DNA of 12,198 nt, from positions 1 through 12,198 of the forward strand of contig MGWJ01000033.1 in NCBI GenBank assembly GCA_001800945.1, read 5' to 3'. Made by a program: the position numbers and the translations under genes. Within the stretch, counting starts at the first letter, position 1, and each line of letters starts with the position of its first letter. Positions 1 to 7,013 of the stretch are shown in pieces. The notes beneath the pieces are model-generated. The model searched no databases, was not told the DNA's origin, and saw only the letters and a list, made by a program, of their open reading frames with translations. The DNA is from Flavobacteria bacterium RIFCSPLOWO2_12_FULL_31_7 (GTDB taxonomy: Bacteria; Bacteroidota; Bacteroidia; Flavobacteriales; Flavobacteriaceae).

Positions 1-1852
1 TAACTTTTTCAGAGAAGTACGTCGTTTACGTCAAAAATTTACTTGGAATCCAGTCGATAATAAAAAAGGAGCTTTAACGCAACAAGCTGGAATTTTAGAA
101 GGAATTGAAAAAATTGATACACCAACTCGTTTGTTCTTAATTCCATATTCTTCTTTTTATTTAAATAGTCCAGCGCAAGAAAAAACATTCGGAAATATTA
201 AAGGGGGTTTAGATTTAAAATACGGATTAACCGATGCCTTTACGCTTGATATGGTATTGATTCCCGATTTCGGACAAACGAAATTCGATAATAAAGTTTT
301 AAATCTTGGTCCGTTCGAACAAATTTTCAATGAAAATCGACCTTTTTTCACAGAAGGAACCGATTTGTTTAATAAAGGTGGTTTGTTTTATTCAAGAAGA
401 ATCGGACAAAGAGCCAGTACTTATCCTACAACAACTGCTAATGAAGAAGTTATAGAATATCCTAAAACTATTGATTTAGTCAATGCAGTTAAAATTTCTG
501 GTCGTACCAAAGATGGTTTAGGTGTAGGTTTCTTAAATACGGTTACTAAAAAAACAAATGCGTTAATTCGGAATGTGGTTACTGGAGAAGAACGAGCAGA
601 AACTGTTGAACCCATGGCTAATTATAATGTATTGGTTTTAGATCAACGTTTTAATGGAAATTCATCTGTTTCTTTTGTCAATACCAATGTTACAAGAGAC
701 GGATTTTATAGAGATGCCAATGTTTCCGCAGCCGCTTTCGACTTAAATACAAAGAAAAACACTTACAATACCAACGGGGTTTTTAGATATAGTTATGTAA
801 ATAGTTACCAAAATTTAGAAGATAAAAAAGGAATTTCAACTAGTTTAAATTTTGGAGAAACATCAGGAAAAATTAGATATTCTGTAGGTGGAGAATACGT
901 TTCAGATGATTATGATAATAACGATTTGGGAATAAATTTTCAAACCAATTATTATTCACTTTATGGGAATGCGAGTTACAGAACTTTAAAATCTACCAAC
1001 AAGCTAAATTCATTTCGTATTAATTTTAATGCCTTTACGCAATATGATAATCGTACCAATTATTTGCAAGAGCAAAATTTTAACGTCAATATGAATTTAA
1101 CGACTAAGAAAAATCATGCTGCTGGTTTGGGTTTCAATGCCAATCCGTTTGAAAGATTTAATTTCTATAATCCTCAAGTGGAAGGTAGATATGTTATTTT
1201 TCCGAAAAATTATGGAACTTGGATGTGGGTGTCTAGTAATTATAATAATAAATTTGCTTTTGATGTGGAACCAAATGTTGGGTTCACAGAAACAAAAGGT
1301 TGGTGGTATTGGGGTTTGATGGTAAGTCCGAGATATCGCTTTAATGATAAATTTACCTTAATATATAGAAGTAATTTTTATAACGAATACCAAGATTTAG
1401 GAAGAGTGGATCGTGTAGGTGACGATATTGTTTTCGCTAAAAGAGATAATCAAACTTTAGAAACCAGTTTAGAAGGAAAATATTCCATCAGTTCTCAAAT
1501 GAATTTCGGATTGAAATTAAGACATTATTGGTCGTTTTCTGAAAATAATTCGTACCATAAATTGTTAGAAAATGGATATGTAGAACCGTATAACTACACT
1601 GGTGATGCCAATCAAAATTTTAATTTATGGAATTTCGATTTATCCTACAGTTGGTGGTTCGCGCCGGGCAGTCAAATGTCAGTTTTGTATAGAAATTCTT
1701 CTGGAATTTTCGAAAACAAAATTGATAAAGATTTCAGTTACAATTCGAAACAAATTTTTAATCACGAACAGTTAAATCATGTTTTTTCTATTAGTGTGCG
1801 TTATTTTATTGACTACAATCAAGCAAAAAATGCATTTAAACCAAAAGTGTAA
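1..1852 (+). CDS. DUF5916 family protein, probable outer-membrane beta-barrel (5' end missing)
   Basis: The reading frame is open from base 2 to the TAA at 1850-1852, giving 616 visible residues; the real start lies before the window. The first internal candidate (TTG at 131) is not a credible start because conserved family sequence continues upstream of it (NFFREVRRLRQKFTW at the edge, then an IDTPTRLFLIPYS stretch). The segment GLDLKYGLTDAFTLD, followed by IPDFGQTKFD, NLGPFEQIFNENRPFF, TEGTDLF and FYSRRIG, is the signature core of DUF5916. In full-length family members a signal peptide and a CBM9-like carbohydrate-binding domain precede it; both would be off-window. The remaining ~450 residues are rich in alternating aromatic/polar beta-strand sequence and Asn/Tyr/Phe, as expected for an outer-membrane barrel. 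The exact function of the family is unknown; a role in surface glycan or peptide handling is only inference. The gene is separated from gpmI by about 100 bp and is probably an independent transcript. Confidence 0.85.
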   Translation, partial: NFFREVRRLRQKFTWNPVDNKKGALTQQAGILEGIEKIDTPTRLFLIPYSSFYLNSPAQEKTFGNIKGGLDLKYGLTDAFTLDMVLIPDFGQTKFDNKVLNLGPFEQIFNENRPFFTEGTDLFNKGGLFYSRRIGQRASTYPTTTANEEVIEYPKTIDLVNAVKISGRTKDGLGVGFLNTVTKKTNALIRNVVTGEERAETVEPMANYNVLVLDQRFNGNSSVSFVNTNVTRDGFYRDANVSAAAFDLNTKKNTYNTNGVFRYSYVNSYQNLEDKKGISTSLNFGETSGKIRYSVGGEYVSDDYDNNDLGINFQTNYYSLYGNASYRTLKSTNKLNSFRINFNAFTQYDNRTNYLQEQNFNVNMNLTTKKNHAAGLGFNANPFERFNFYNPQVEGRYVIFPKNYGTWMWVSSNYNNKFAFDVEPNVGFTETKGWWYWGLMVSPRYRFNDKFTLIYRSNFYNEYQDLGRVDRVGDDIVFAKRDNQTLETSLEGKYSISSQMNFGLKLRHYWSFSENNSYHKLLENGYVEPYNYTGDANQNFNLWNFDLSYSWWFAPGSQMSVLYRNSSGIFENKIDKDFSYNSKQIFNHEQLNHVFSISVRYFIDYNQAKNAFKPKV

Positions 1853-1898
1853 GCCTTAATCTGTAAAAAATAATTTCAGAAAACCTTTTCGTTAATAC

Positions 1899-1935
1899 TT
1901 TTTTTAAAGGTGCGAATAAAAAATTACTAACTTCG
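1899..1935 (+). promoter_or_regulatory. Candidate gpmI promoter (Bacteroidota type)
   Basis: TAACTTCG at 1928-1935 resembles the Bacteroidota -7 element TAnnTTTG with one mismatch (TTCG for TTTG). A T-run at 1899-1905 lies 22 bp upstream, at about the distance expected for the -33 element. The gpmI ATG follows 19 bp after the -7 element, which leaves a short leader. This is pattern matching in AT-rich DNA, so moderate to low confidence. Confidence 0.4.
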
Positions 1936-1954
1936 TAGCTTAATTAACACAGCC

Positions 1955-3463
1955 ATGAATAAAAAAGTAATTTTAATGATTTTGGACGGTTGGGGACATT
2001 CTCCAGATCCGAAAGTTTCTGCTATAGATAATGCCAATACTCCTTTTATAGATTCACTTTATAAAGATTTCCCCAATGCCGAATTACGTACTGACGGACT
2101 TCATGTAGGTTTGCCAGAAGGTCAAATGGGAAATTCGGAAGTCGGTCACATGAACTTAGGTGCTGGAAGAATCGTGTATCAAGATTTAGCTAAAATTAAT
2201 TTAGCCGTTCAAAAGCATACTTTAAAAAATGAAAAACCGTTAATTGACGCTTTTAATTACGCCAAAGCCAATCATAAAAATGTGCATTTTTTAGGTTTGG
2301 TTTCAGATGGGGGTGTGCATTCTCATACATCACATTTACGAGGATTAATTCAAGCTGCCGAAGAAAATGGCGTAAAAAACACATTTGTTCATGCGTTTAC
2401 AGATGGACGTGACGTGGATCCGAAATCAGGAAAAAAATACATTCAAGATTTACAAGATTTTCTTTCCAATACTCATGCAAAATTAGCTTCTGTGGTAGGA
2501 AGATATTATGCCATGGATAGAGATAAACGTTGGGAAAGAGTCAAAATCGCTTACGATTTAATAGTAAATGGAATAGGAGAAAAATCTACGAATTTAGTAG
2601 CAAGTCTTCAAAAAAGTTATGACGAAAATGTAACGGATGAATTTATTAAACCATTATTTTCAATTGAAGGGCAAACCATTCAAGAAGATGATGTGGTGAT
2701 TTTCTTTAATTTCCGAACCGATAGAGGTAGAGAATTAACAGAAGCGCTTTCTCAAACCGATTTCCATGAGCAAAACATGCATAAGTTGCCATTATATTAT
2801 GTAACACTTACTAATTATGATGATACCTACAAAAATGTTCATGTGATTTACGATAAAGACAATATCACAGAAACATTAGGAGAAGTCCTTTCTAAAGCTG
2901 GGAAAAAGCAAATTCGTATTGCCGAAACGGAGAAATACCCTCACGTGACGTTTTTCTTTTCAGGTGGAAGAGAAGAACCTTTTGAAGGGGAATCTCGAAT
3001 CTTAAAGAATTCGCCAAAAGTCGCTACTTACGATTTGAAACCAGAAATGAGTGCGTTCGAATTAAAAGATGCTTTGGTACCTGAATTACAAAAAGGAGAT
3101 GTGGATTTCGTATGTTTAAATTTTGCCAATGGGGATATGGTTGGGCACACAGGAAGTATGTCTGCAGCGATAAAAGCCTGCGAAGCAGTAGATGTTTGTG
3201 TAAAAGAAATTATTGAAACCGCATTAGCAAACAACTACACTACAATAGTTATTGCCGATCATGGAAATTGCGAAACAATGATTAATCCAGATGGTTCTCC
3301 AAATACGGCGCACACTACAAATCCAGTTCCAGTGATACTGGTAGATAACGATAAAATTAAGATTCAATCTGGAGTTTTAGGTGATGTAGCGCCAACAATT
3401 TTAGATTTAATGGGAATTGAACAACCAAGCGCAATGACACAGCATTCGTTGTTGGTGAAGTAA
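1955..3463 (+). CDS. gpmI: 2,3-bisphosphoglycerate-independent phosphoglycerate mutase
   Basis: This cytosolic, manganese-dependent enzyme interconverts 3- and 2-phosphoglycerate in glycolysis and gluconeogenesis. The 502-residue length is normal for the family. It has the alkaline-phosphatase-superfamily metal ligands and the inserted phosphotransferase domain. D11 lies in LDGWG, and S61 in MGNSEVGH is the phosphoserine nucleophile. Substrate-binding segments are HAFTDGRDVDP (146-156), GRYYAMDRDKRW (182-193) and NFRTDRGRELT (252-262). The second metal set is D394/H398 in ANGDMVGHTG, D435/H436 in IADHGN, and H453 in NTAHTTNPVP. All catalytic motifs are present. The ATG start is the first in frame, and the DGWG motif sits at the usual distance from it. 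It is transcribed alone and convergently with engB, ending at a strong terminator. It is unrelated to the cofactor-dependent GpmA family. Confidence 0.97.
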   Translation: MNKKVILMILDGWGHSPDPKVSAIDNANTPFIDSLYKDFPNAELRTDGLHVGLPEGQMGNSEVGHMNLGAGRIVYQDLAKINLAVQKHTLKNEKPLIDAFNYAKANHKNVHFLGLVSDGGVHSHTSHLRGLIQAAEENGVKNTFVHAFTDGRDVDPKSGKKYIQDLQDFLSNTHAKLASVVGRYYAMDRDKRWERVKIAYDLIVNGIGEKSTNLVASLQKSYDENVTDEFIKPLFSIEGQTIQEDDVVIFFNFRTDRGRELTEALSQTDFHEQNMHKLPLYYVTLTNYDDTYKNVHVIYDKDNITETLGEVLSKAGKKQIRIAETEKYPHVTFFFSGGREEPFEGESRILKNSPKVATYDLKPEMSAFELKDALVPELQKGDVDFVCLNFANGDMVGHTGSMSAAIKACEAVDVCVKEIIETALANNYTTIVIADHGNCETMINPDGSPNTAHTTNPVPVILVDNDKIKIQSGVLGDVAPTILDLMGIEQPSAMTQHSLLVK

Positions 3464-3469
3464 AACTAA

Positions 3470-3505
3470 AAACCCTCTAAGAGTTCAAAACTCTTGGAGG
3501 GTTTT
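3470..3505 (+). terminator. Strong bidirectional Rho-independent terminator
   Basis: The arm at 3470-3485 pairs with 3489-3504 in a ~16-bp stem with a single G-U pair and a CAA loop. The base is AAACCCTC/GAGGGTTT and the top is GAGTT/AACTC. On the plus strand it ends in TTTT; on the minus strand it is followed by TTTTTAG. It lies 6 bp after the gpmI stop and between convergent genes, so it can serve gpmI on the plus strand and engB on the minus strand. Confidence 0.85.
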
Positions 3506-3515
3506 ATATAAATTA

Positions 3516-3542
3516 AATCCGCTTAATCCGTTAAATCTGCGT
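3516..3542. repeat. Three imperfect 9-bp tandem units
   Basis: The units AATCCGCTT, AATCCGTTA and AATCTGCGT lie head to tail between the gpmI terminator and the engB stop. They share AATCyG at the start. The stretch is non-coding. Similar AATCCGTTAAATCTGCG-like strings are, from memory, scattered between genes in flavobacterial genomes, so this may be a copy of a dispersed intergenic repeat; that part is unverified. Confidence 0.55.
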
Positions 3543-3549
3543 ACCTGTT

Positions 3550-4167
3550 TTAAAAATCAGAACCCGTAAACAAGCTTTGATTTACTTCGTCGATATAAGT
3601 TAGAATTTCTTCTTTTCCTAAAGTACTTTCAGCTGAGGTTATAAAATATTGCGGCATTTCTGCCCAATCATTTGCTAATAAATTTTTCTTGTAGGCTTCC
3701 ACATGTTTATGAATGTGTGTTTTCCCTAATTTGTCAGCTTTCGTAAAAACAATACAAAACGGAATTTCACTTTCTCCTAAATATTCAATAAATTCAGTGT
3801 CAATTTTTTGTGGTTCGTGTCTAATATCGACTAAAACAAACGCGCAAATTAATTGTTCTCTGGTTTCGAAATAATCCGTAATAAATTGCTGAAACTTTGC
3901 TTTCGTTGTTTTCGAAACTTTCGCATAACCATAACCAGGTAAATCCACTAAATGCCAGTTTTTGTTAATTAAAAAATGATTAATTAACTGAGTTTTTCCT
4001 GGTCTTCCAGAAGTTTTAGCAAGGTTTTTATGATTGGTAATCATGTTAATTAACGATGATTTTCCAACATTAGATCTTCCAATAAAAGCATATTCCGGAA
4101 TTCTGTCTTTCGGACATTTTTCCACTTCGGAATTACTAATTACAAATTCGGCTGTATTAATTTTCAT
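3550..4167 (-). CDS. engB: Ribosome-biogenesis GTP-binding protein EngB/YsxC
   Basis: EngB is a small TrmE-Era-type cytosolic GTPase needed for maturation of the large ribosomal subunit. I chose the ATG at 4167, giving 205 residues beginning MKINTAEFVIS, which matches the family's usual N-terminus. An in-frame ATG at 4191 would add eight residues (MTLNFLIP) that lie in a hairpin-forming sequence. From the chosen start: G1 P-loop GRSNVGKSS (30-38), the SGRPGKTQ switch-I region with its G2 Thr (53-60), G3 DLPGYGYAKV (75-84), G4 TKADK (142-146), and G5 TSAES (177-181). The conserved Trp/Asn-rich stretch NKNWHLVDLPG is present. No key residue is missing. It lies 49 bp downstream of the hydrolase gene on the same strand, so the two probably share a transcript. 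Confidence 0.95.
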   Translation of the reverse strand: MKINTAEFVISNSEVEKCPKDRIPEYAFIGRSNVGKSSLINMITNHKNLAKTSGRPGKTQLINHFLINKNWHLVDLPGYGYAKVSKTTKAKFQQFITDYFETREQLICAFVLVDIRHEPQKIDTEFIEYLGESEIPFCIVFTKADKLGKTHIHKHVEAYKKNLLANDWAEMPQYFITSAESTLGKEEILTYIDEVNQSLFTGSDF

Positions 4168-4182
4168 AGGTATTAAAAAATT

Positions 4183-4210
4183 TAAAGTCACTCTATAAGG
4201 AATGACTTTA
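4183..4210 (-). repeat. Inverted repeat between hydrolase and engB
   Basis: TAAAGTCA (4183-4190) and TGACTTTA (4203-4210) form a perfect 8-bp stem with a 12-nt loop. On the minus strand the stem is followed by AATTTTTT, so it resembles a weak, AT-rich intrinsic terminator or attenuator between the hydrolase stop and the engB start. It could also stabilise the hydrolase 3' end. The low GC content keeps confidence low. Confidence 0.35.
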
Positions 4211-4216
4211 TATTAT

Positions 4217-4972
4217 TTATAATTTTTTTTCGGTTAACCAACCGTATAACAACTCGTTAAATTCGTCTGGTTTTTCCATCATCGCAGCGTGTCCACATTC
4301 GTCAATCCAATATAAATTAGAATTCGGTAACAATTTGTTGAATTCATCAGCCACTTCAGGTGGCGTAACTTTATCTTGTTTTCCCCAAATAATACAAGTT
4401 GGTGCATGCATTTTTGGCAAATCTTTTGCCATATTATGACGAATCGCGCTTTTAGCAATCGTTAATGTTTTTAGTAATTTAATTCTGTCGTTTACAGTGG
4501 CAAAAACTTCATCAATAATTTCTTTTGTAGCAATTTTTGGATCGTAAAACACATCTTCAGCTTTTTTTCTGATGTATTCGTAATCACCACGTTTTGGGTA
4601 ACTTTCGCCCATCGCACTTTCGTATAAGCCTGAACTTCCGGTAATTACTAAACCTCTAACCAATTCTGGATATTGTTTCGTAAAATATAAACCAATGTGT
4701 CCGCCTAAAGAATTTCCAACTAAAATTACACGTTCAAATCCCTTGTATGTAACAAAATCTTTTACATATTTTGCAAATGCTTTTACATTCGTTTTCAATA
4801 AACTTTGCGTGTAAATAGGTAATTCTGGGATTATCACTTTGTATCCTTTCTTTGGGAAAAAATTAGCTACACCATCAAAATTACTTAAACCACCCATTAA
4901 TCCGTGTAAAACAACAATTGGAGTACCTTCTCCTGCTTCAAAATAGGTGTATTTTTTCTCTTTCTTTATCAT
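4217..4972 (-). CDS. Alpha/beta-hydrolase fold protein, substrate unknown
   Basis: A 251-residue single-domain alpha/beta hydrolase with a full catalytic triad. The nucleophile elbow is VGNSLGGHIG with S88, the acid is D200 in IIWGKQDKVTPPE, and the base is H228 in DECGHAAMMEKPDEFN. The oxyanion-hole motif HGLMGG is at 23-28. A cap region lies around 115-185. No signal peptide or membrane segment is seen, so it is probably cytosolic. Its best general resemblance is to MhpC/BioH-like esterases and C-C bond hydrolases, but the sequence does not fix the substrate. It diverges from the mra operon and sits just upstream of engB; from memory, an alpha/beta hydrolase and engB next to mraZ is a recurring flavobacterial arrangement. 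The ATG start leaves no N-terminal excess before the first strand (KYTYFEAGEGTPIVVLHG). Confidence 0.88.
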   Translation of the reverse strand: MIKKEKKYTYFEAGEGTPIVVLHGLMGGLSNFDGVANFFPKKGYKVIIPELPIYTQSLLKTNVKAFAKYVKDFVTYKGFERVILVGNSLGGHIGLYFTKQYPELVRGLVITGSSGLYESAMGESYPKRGDYEYIRKKAEDVFYDPKIATKEIIDEVFATVNDRIKLLKTLTIAKSAIRHNMAKDLPKMHAPTCIIWGKQDKVTPPEVADEFNKLLPNSNLYWIDECGHAAMMEKPDEFNELLYGWLTEKKL

Positions 4973-5006
4973 AAATTCTTCTTCGTCTTCAAATAATCAA
5001 TATTTA

Positions 5007-5014
5007 CAAAAATA
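5007..5014 (-). promoter_or_regulatory. Possible -7 element for hydrolase-engB
   Basis: CAAAAATA on the plus strand reads TATTTTTG on the minus strand, a full match to TAnnTTTG, 35 bp upstream of the hydrolase ATG. No convincing -33 TTTG lies at the proper distance, and such matches are easy to find in AT-rich DNA. Confidence 0.3.
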
Positions 5015-5162
5015 CACAAATTTTTCACATTTGCTCTATATCGTAGATTATTAAATTGTTTAAAGGCTAAATGCTTAATGTTCAATTTGTTTACTTGTTT
5101 ATATAGGTAATTAACAAGATTTTTCCAAAGGATTAAAAATTAGTTAAAAACTTCAAATCTTC

Positions 5163-5227
5163 GTTAATAAGTGTGTTTTCTGATGATAAGTGGGATTTAG
5201 ATCTTTTTTGAGTAAAAACTTATTAAC
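5163..5227. repeat. 10-bp perfect inverted repeat upstream of the MraZ operator
   Basis: GTTAATAAGT (5163-5172) and ACTTATTAAC (5218-5227) are exact reverse complements separated by 45 bp. The pair encloses the lone GTGGGA, and its right arm abuts the first GTGGTA repeat. It may be a protein-binding pair or a chance match in AT-rich sequence. Confidence 0.35.
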
Positions 5228-5230
5228 AAA

Positions 5231-5256
5231 GTGGTAGTTTGTGGTAAAAAGTGGTA
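5231..5256 (+). promoter_or_regulatory. MraZ-box operator: three GTGGTA direct repeats, 10-bp period
   Basis: GTGGTA occurs at 5231, 5241 and 5251, each separated by 4 bp and so on the same DNA face. Known MraZ operators are direct repeats of a G(T)GGG/GTGG-type core at 10-bp spacing: TGGGN repeats with 5-bp spacers in E. coli and AAAGTGG-type repeats in mollicutes. The context here, AAAGTGGTA and AAAAGTGGTAA, fits. The array lies directly upstream of the -7 element at 5267-5274 and overlaps where the -33 contact would be, so bound MraZ would be expected to block transcription. A similar lone core, GTGGGA, is at 5190-5195. Confidence 0.75.
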
Positions 5257-5266
5257 AAATATTTTT

Positions 5267-5274
5267 TAAATTTG
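5267..5274 (+). promoter_or_regulatory. -7 element of the mra operon promoter
   Basis: TAAATTTG is a perfect match to the Bacteroidota TAnnTTTG element. A TTTG at 5238-5241 lies 25 bp upstream, slightly further than the usual -33 spacing, and falls inside the MraZ repeats. Transcription would begin near 5280, leaving a leader of about 20 nt before the TTG start at 5301. Confidence 0.6.
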
Positions 5275-5300
5275 TCTCATTATTAATTCATTCAAAAAAG

Positions 5301-5771
5301 TTGAATACATTTTTAGGAACATACGAGTGTAAAGTCGATGCAAAAGGAAGGCTAATGGTGCCTGCGCCTCTCAAGAAGCAATTGGGCAATCTTGAGGAGG
5401 GTTTTGTATTGAAACGTTCTGTGTTTCAGTCTTGTTTGGAATTGTATCCAATGAGTGAATGGAATAAAGTCATGCAAAAAATTAACAAATTAAACCGATT
5501 TGTAAAAAAGAACAACGATTTCATCAGGGCTTTTACAGCTGGTGTGAAAATGGTTGAAATTGATGCAACTGGTCGTTTGTTAATTCCGAAAGATTTAGTG
5601 TTGTTTTCTAAAATTGATAAAGATATTGTGTTGTCCTCTGCGGTTTCAATTATTGAAATTTGGGATAAAAATTTATACGAATCTGCTTTAGATAATGCGA
5701 TGGTTGATTTTGCAGATTTGGCTGAAGAAGTAATGGGTAATCAAAATGAAGACGAAGATGGAATATCATAA
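5301..5771 (+). CDS. mraZ: Transcriptional regulator MraZ
   Basis: MraZ is an AbrB/SpoVT-fold DNA-binding protein that regulates the division and cell-wall operon it heads. I chose the TTG at 5301 (156 residues, LNTFLGTYECKVDAKGR) because MraZ proteins begin just before the FLGxY motif. The longer frame from GTG at 5241 would start inside the operator repeats and upstream of the -7 element, and no in-frame ATG lies upstream. From the TTG, the two SpoVT-AbrB halves show the paired signatures DAKGRLMVPAPL (13-24) and DATGRLLIPKDL (88-99), including the DxxxR loops used for DNA contact. The C-terminus is acidic (NQNEDEDGIS), as I recall for flavobacterial homologues. It overlaps rsmH by 14 bp. 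The upstream GTGGTA array indicates autoregulation; this is inference from family knowledge. Confidence 0.92.
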   Translation: MNTFLGTYECKVDAKGRLMVPAPLKKQLGNLEEGFVLKRSVFQSCLELYPMSEWNKVMQKINKLNRFVKKNNDFIRAFTAGVKMVEIDATGRLLIPKDLVLFSKIDKDIVLSSAVSIIEIWDKNLYESALDNAMVDFADLAEEVMGNQNEDEDGIS

Positions 5772-6654
5772 TCCTGTACTTTTAAAAGAAACGGTAGAAG
5801 GTTTAAATATTAAGCCTGATGGAATATATGTAGATGTTACTTTCGGTGGTGGAGGACATTCTAGAGAAATCATGAAGTATTTAGGTCCAAAAGGTAAATT
5901 ATTTGCCTTTGATCAAGATAAAGATGCTTTAGAAAATGCAATTGATGATGAAAGATTTGTGTTAATCAATGAAAATTTCCGATTTATCAAAAGGTTTTTG
6001 CGTTTTCATGGCGTGAAACAAGTGGATGGGATTTTAGGAGATTTCGGAGTTTCTTCTCATCAATTTGATGTGGCAGATAGAGGTTTTTCTACTCGTTTCG
6101 ATGGTGCTTTAGATATGCGAATGAATCAAAATGATGCACTTTCAGCATATGAAGTTATTAATGATTATGAAGAAAAAGAACTAAAACGCGTTTTTCTAGA
6201 TTACGGTGAATTGAAGAATGGTGGCGCTATGGCTAATGTGATTGTAGCTGCTAGAGCCGATAAAAAAATTAAAAGTTCAGAAGAATTAAAAGAAGTTTTA
6301 GCGAGATTTTTACCTGGACATAAAGCCAATAAAATTTTAGCACAAATATACCAAGCGATTCGTATTGAAGTAAATCAAGAAATTGAAGTGCTGAAAGAAT
6401 TTTTAACGCAAACAGAAGAGTTGCTGGTTTCTGGTGGAAGATTAAGTGTAATTTCTTATCATTCTTTAGAAGATAGATTAGTGAAAAGATTCATTAGAAA
6501 CGGAATGTTTGAAGGGGAACCTGAACGCGATTTCTTTGGAAATTTTGAAGTGCCTTTTAAAATTATCGAAAAGTTAATTGTGCCATCAGCAGCAGAAATT
6601 GAAGTCAATAACAGAGCAAGAAGCGCCAAATTACGTGTGGCAGAAAAAAAATAA
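5758..6654 (+). CDS. rsmH: 16S rRNA (cytosine(1402)-N4)-methyltransferase
   Basis: RsmH (MraW) transfers a methyl group from S-adenosylmethionine to N4 of C1402 in the ribosomal decoding site. I prefer the ATG at 5758 (298 residues, MEYHNPVLLKETV); an in-frame ATG at 5746 would add MKTK. From the chosen start, the SAM-binding motif VDVTFGGGGHS is at 25-35, FDQDKDA at 51-57, GILGDFGVSSHQFD follows at about 96-109, and SYHSLEDRLVKRF and RARSAKLR lie near the C-terminus. The length is normal. It overlaps the end of mraZ by 14 bp and its stop shares one base with the ftsL start (TAATG), so translation is probably coupled. Location is the mra operon, second gene, as in most bacteria. Confidence 0.96.
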   Translation: MEYHNPVLLKETVEGLNIKPDGIYVDVTFGGGGHSREIMKYLGPKGKLFAFDQDKDALENAIDDERFVLINENFRFIKRFLRFHGVKQVDGILGDFGVSSHQFDVADRGFSTRFDGALDMRMNQNDALSAYEVINDYEEKELKRVFLDYGELKNGGAMANVIVAARADKKIKSSEELKEVLARFLPGHKANKILAQIYQAIRIEVNQEIEVLKEFLTQTEELLVSGGRLSVISYHSLEDRLVKRFIRNGMFEGEPERDFFGNFEVPFKIIEKLIVPSAAEIEVNNRARSAKLRVAEKK

Positions 6655-7013
6655 TGACTAAAGAAAGTAGTATATATAGTCTTTTAAAAGCGAAATTCTT
6701 AATTGATGATGACGCGCTTAAAACATGGAAATTTATCATTTTCTTGTTTTCATTGGCTATGTTGATGATTTATTTTAATCATAATTACGACGAAAAAAAT
6801 TATAAAATTACTAGGTTAACCAATGAAGTAAAAGAGTTGCGTTCCCGATTTGTAGATACACGTTCCGAGTTAATGAAGCTTAAAATGGAATCAACTATTT
6901 CAAAAAAAATGGAAGAAAGACAAATTTTACCTTCATCCGTTCCACCCAAAAAAATAGTAATACGCAAACCTGAAGACAAAAGTTTTTTCGATAAATTAAA
7001 AATATGGCAGTAA
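6654..7013 (+). CDS. ftsL: FtsL-like small division protein
   Basis: A 119-residue bitopic membrane protein. A short cytoplasmic N-terminus (about 1-26) is followed by one membrane segment (about 27-42, FIIFLFSLAMLMIYF). Next comes a coiled-coil-like stretch (about 48-90) with heptad-spaced hydrophobic residues and the arrangement VKELRSRFVDTRSELMKLK. The tail ends in PSSVPPKKIVIRKPEDK. Primary sequence gives little family signal, but size, topology and position between rsmH and ftsI match FtsL and its Bacteroidota relatives, which pair with the DivIC-type protein and the FtsW-FtsI synthase at the septum. It overlaps rsmH by 1 bp and ftsI by 10 bp, so all three are likely translated in coupled fashion. 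Identification rests on topology and gene order. Confidence 0.85.
   Translation: MTKESSIYSLLKAKFLIDDDALKTWKFIIFLFSLAMLMIYFNHNYDEKNYKITRLTNEVKELRSRFVDTRSELMKLKMESTISKKMEERQILPSSVPPKKIVIRKPEDKSFFDKLKIWQ

Larger units (their letters stand above)
4973..5300. other. 328-bp divergent intergenic region
   Basis: This gene-free stretch separates the hydrolase gene (minus) from mraZ (plus). The mraZ-proximal 130 bp hold the regulatory signals: a 10-bp inverted repeat, a lone GTGGGA, three phased GTGGTA repeats and a -7 element. The hydrolase-proximal part contains a possible minus-strand -7 element. Bases ~5035-5160 are AT-rich with no coding frame or RNA gene that I can recognise. Confidence 0.7.

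Noticed and set aside
4168..4191. engB start at the upstream ATG (4191)
   Set aside because: The eight extra residues are not typical of EngB and fall within the intergenic hairpin; ATG 4167 gives the usual MKINTAEF N-terminus.
4973..5240. Replication origin in the AT-rich divergent region
   Set aside because: I see no cluster of TTATCCACA-type DnaA boxes; TTATTAACA at 5220-5228 is a single poor match, and no dnaA or dnaN gene is nearby.
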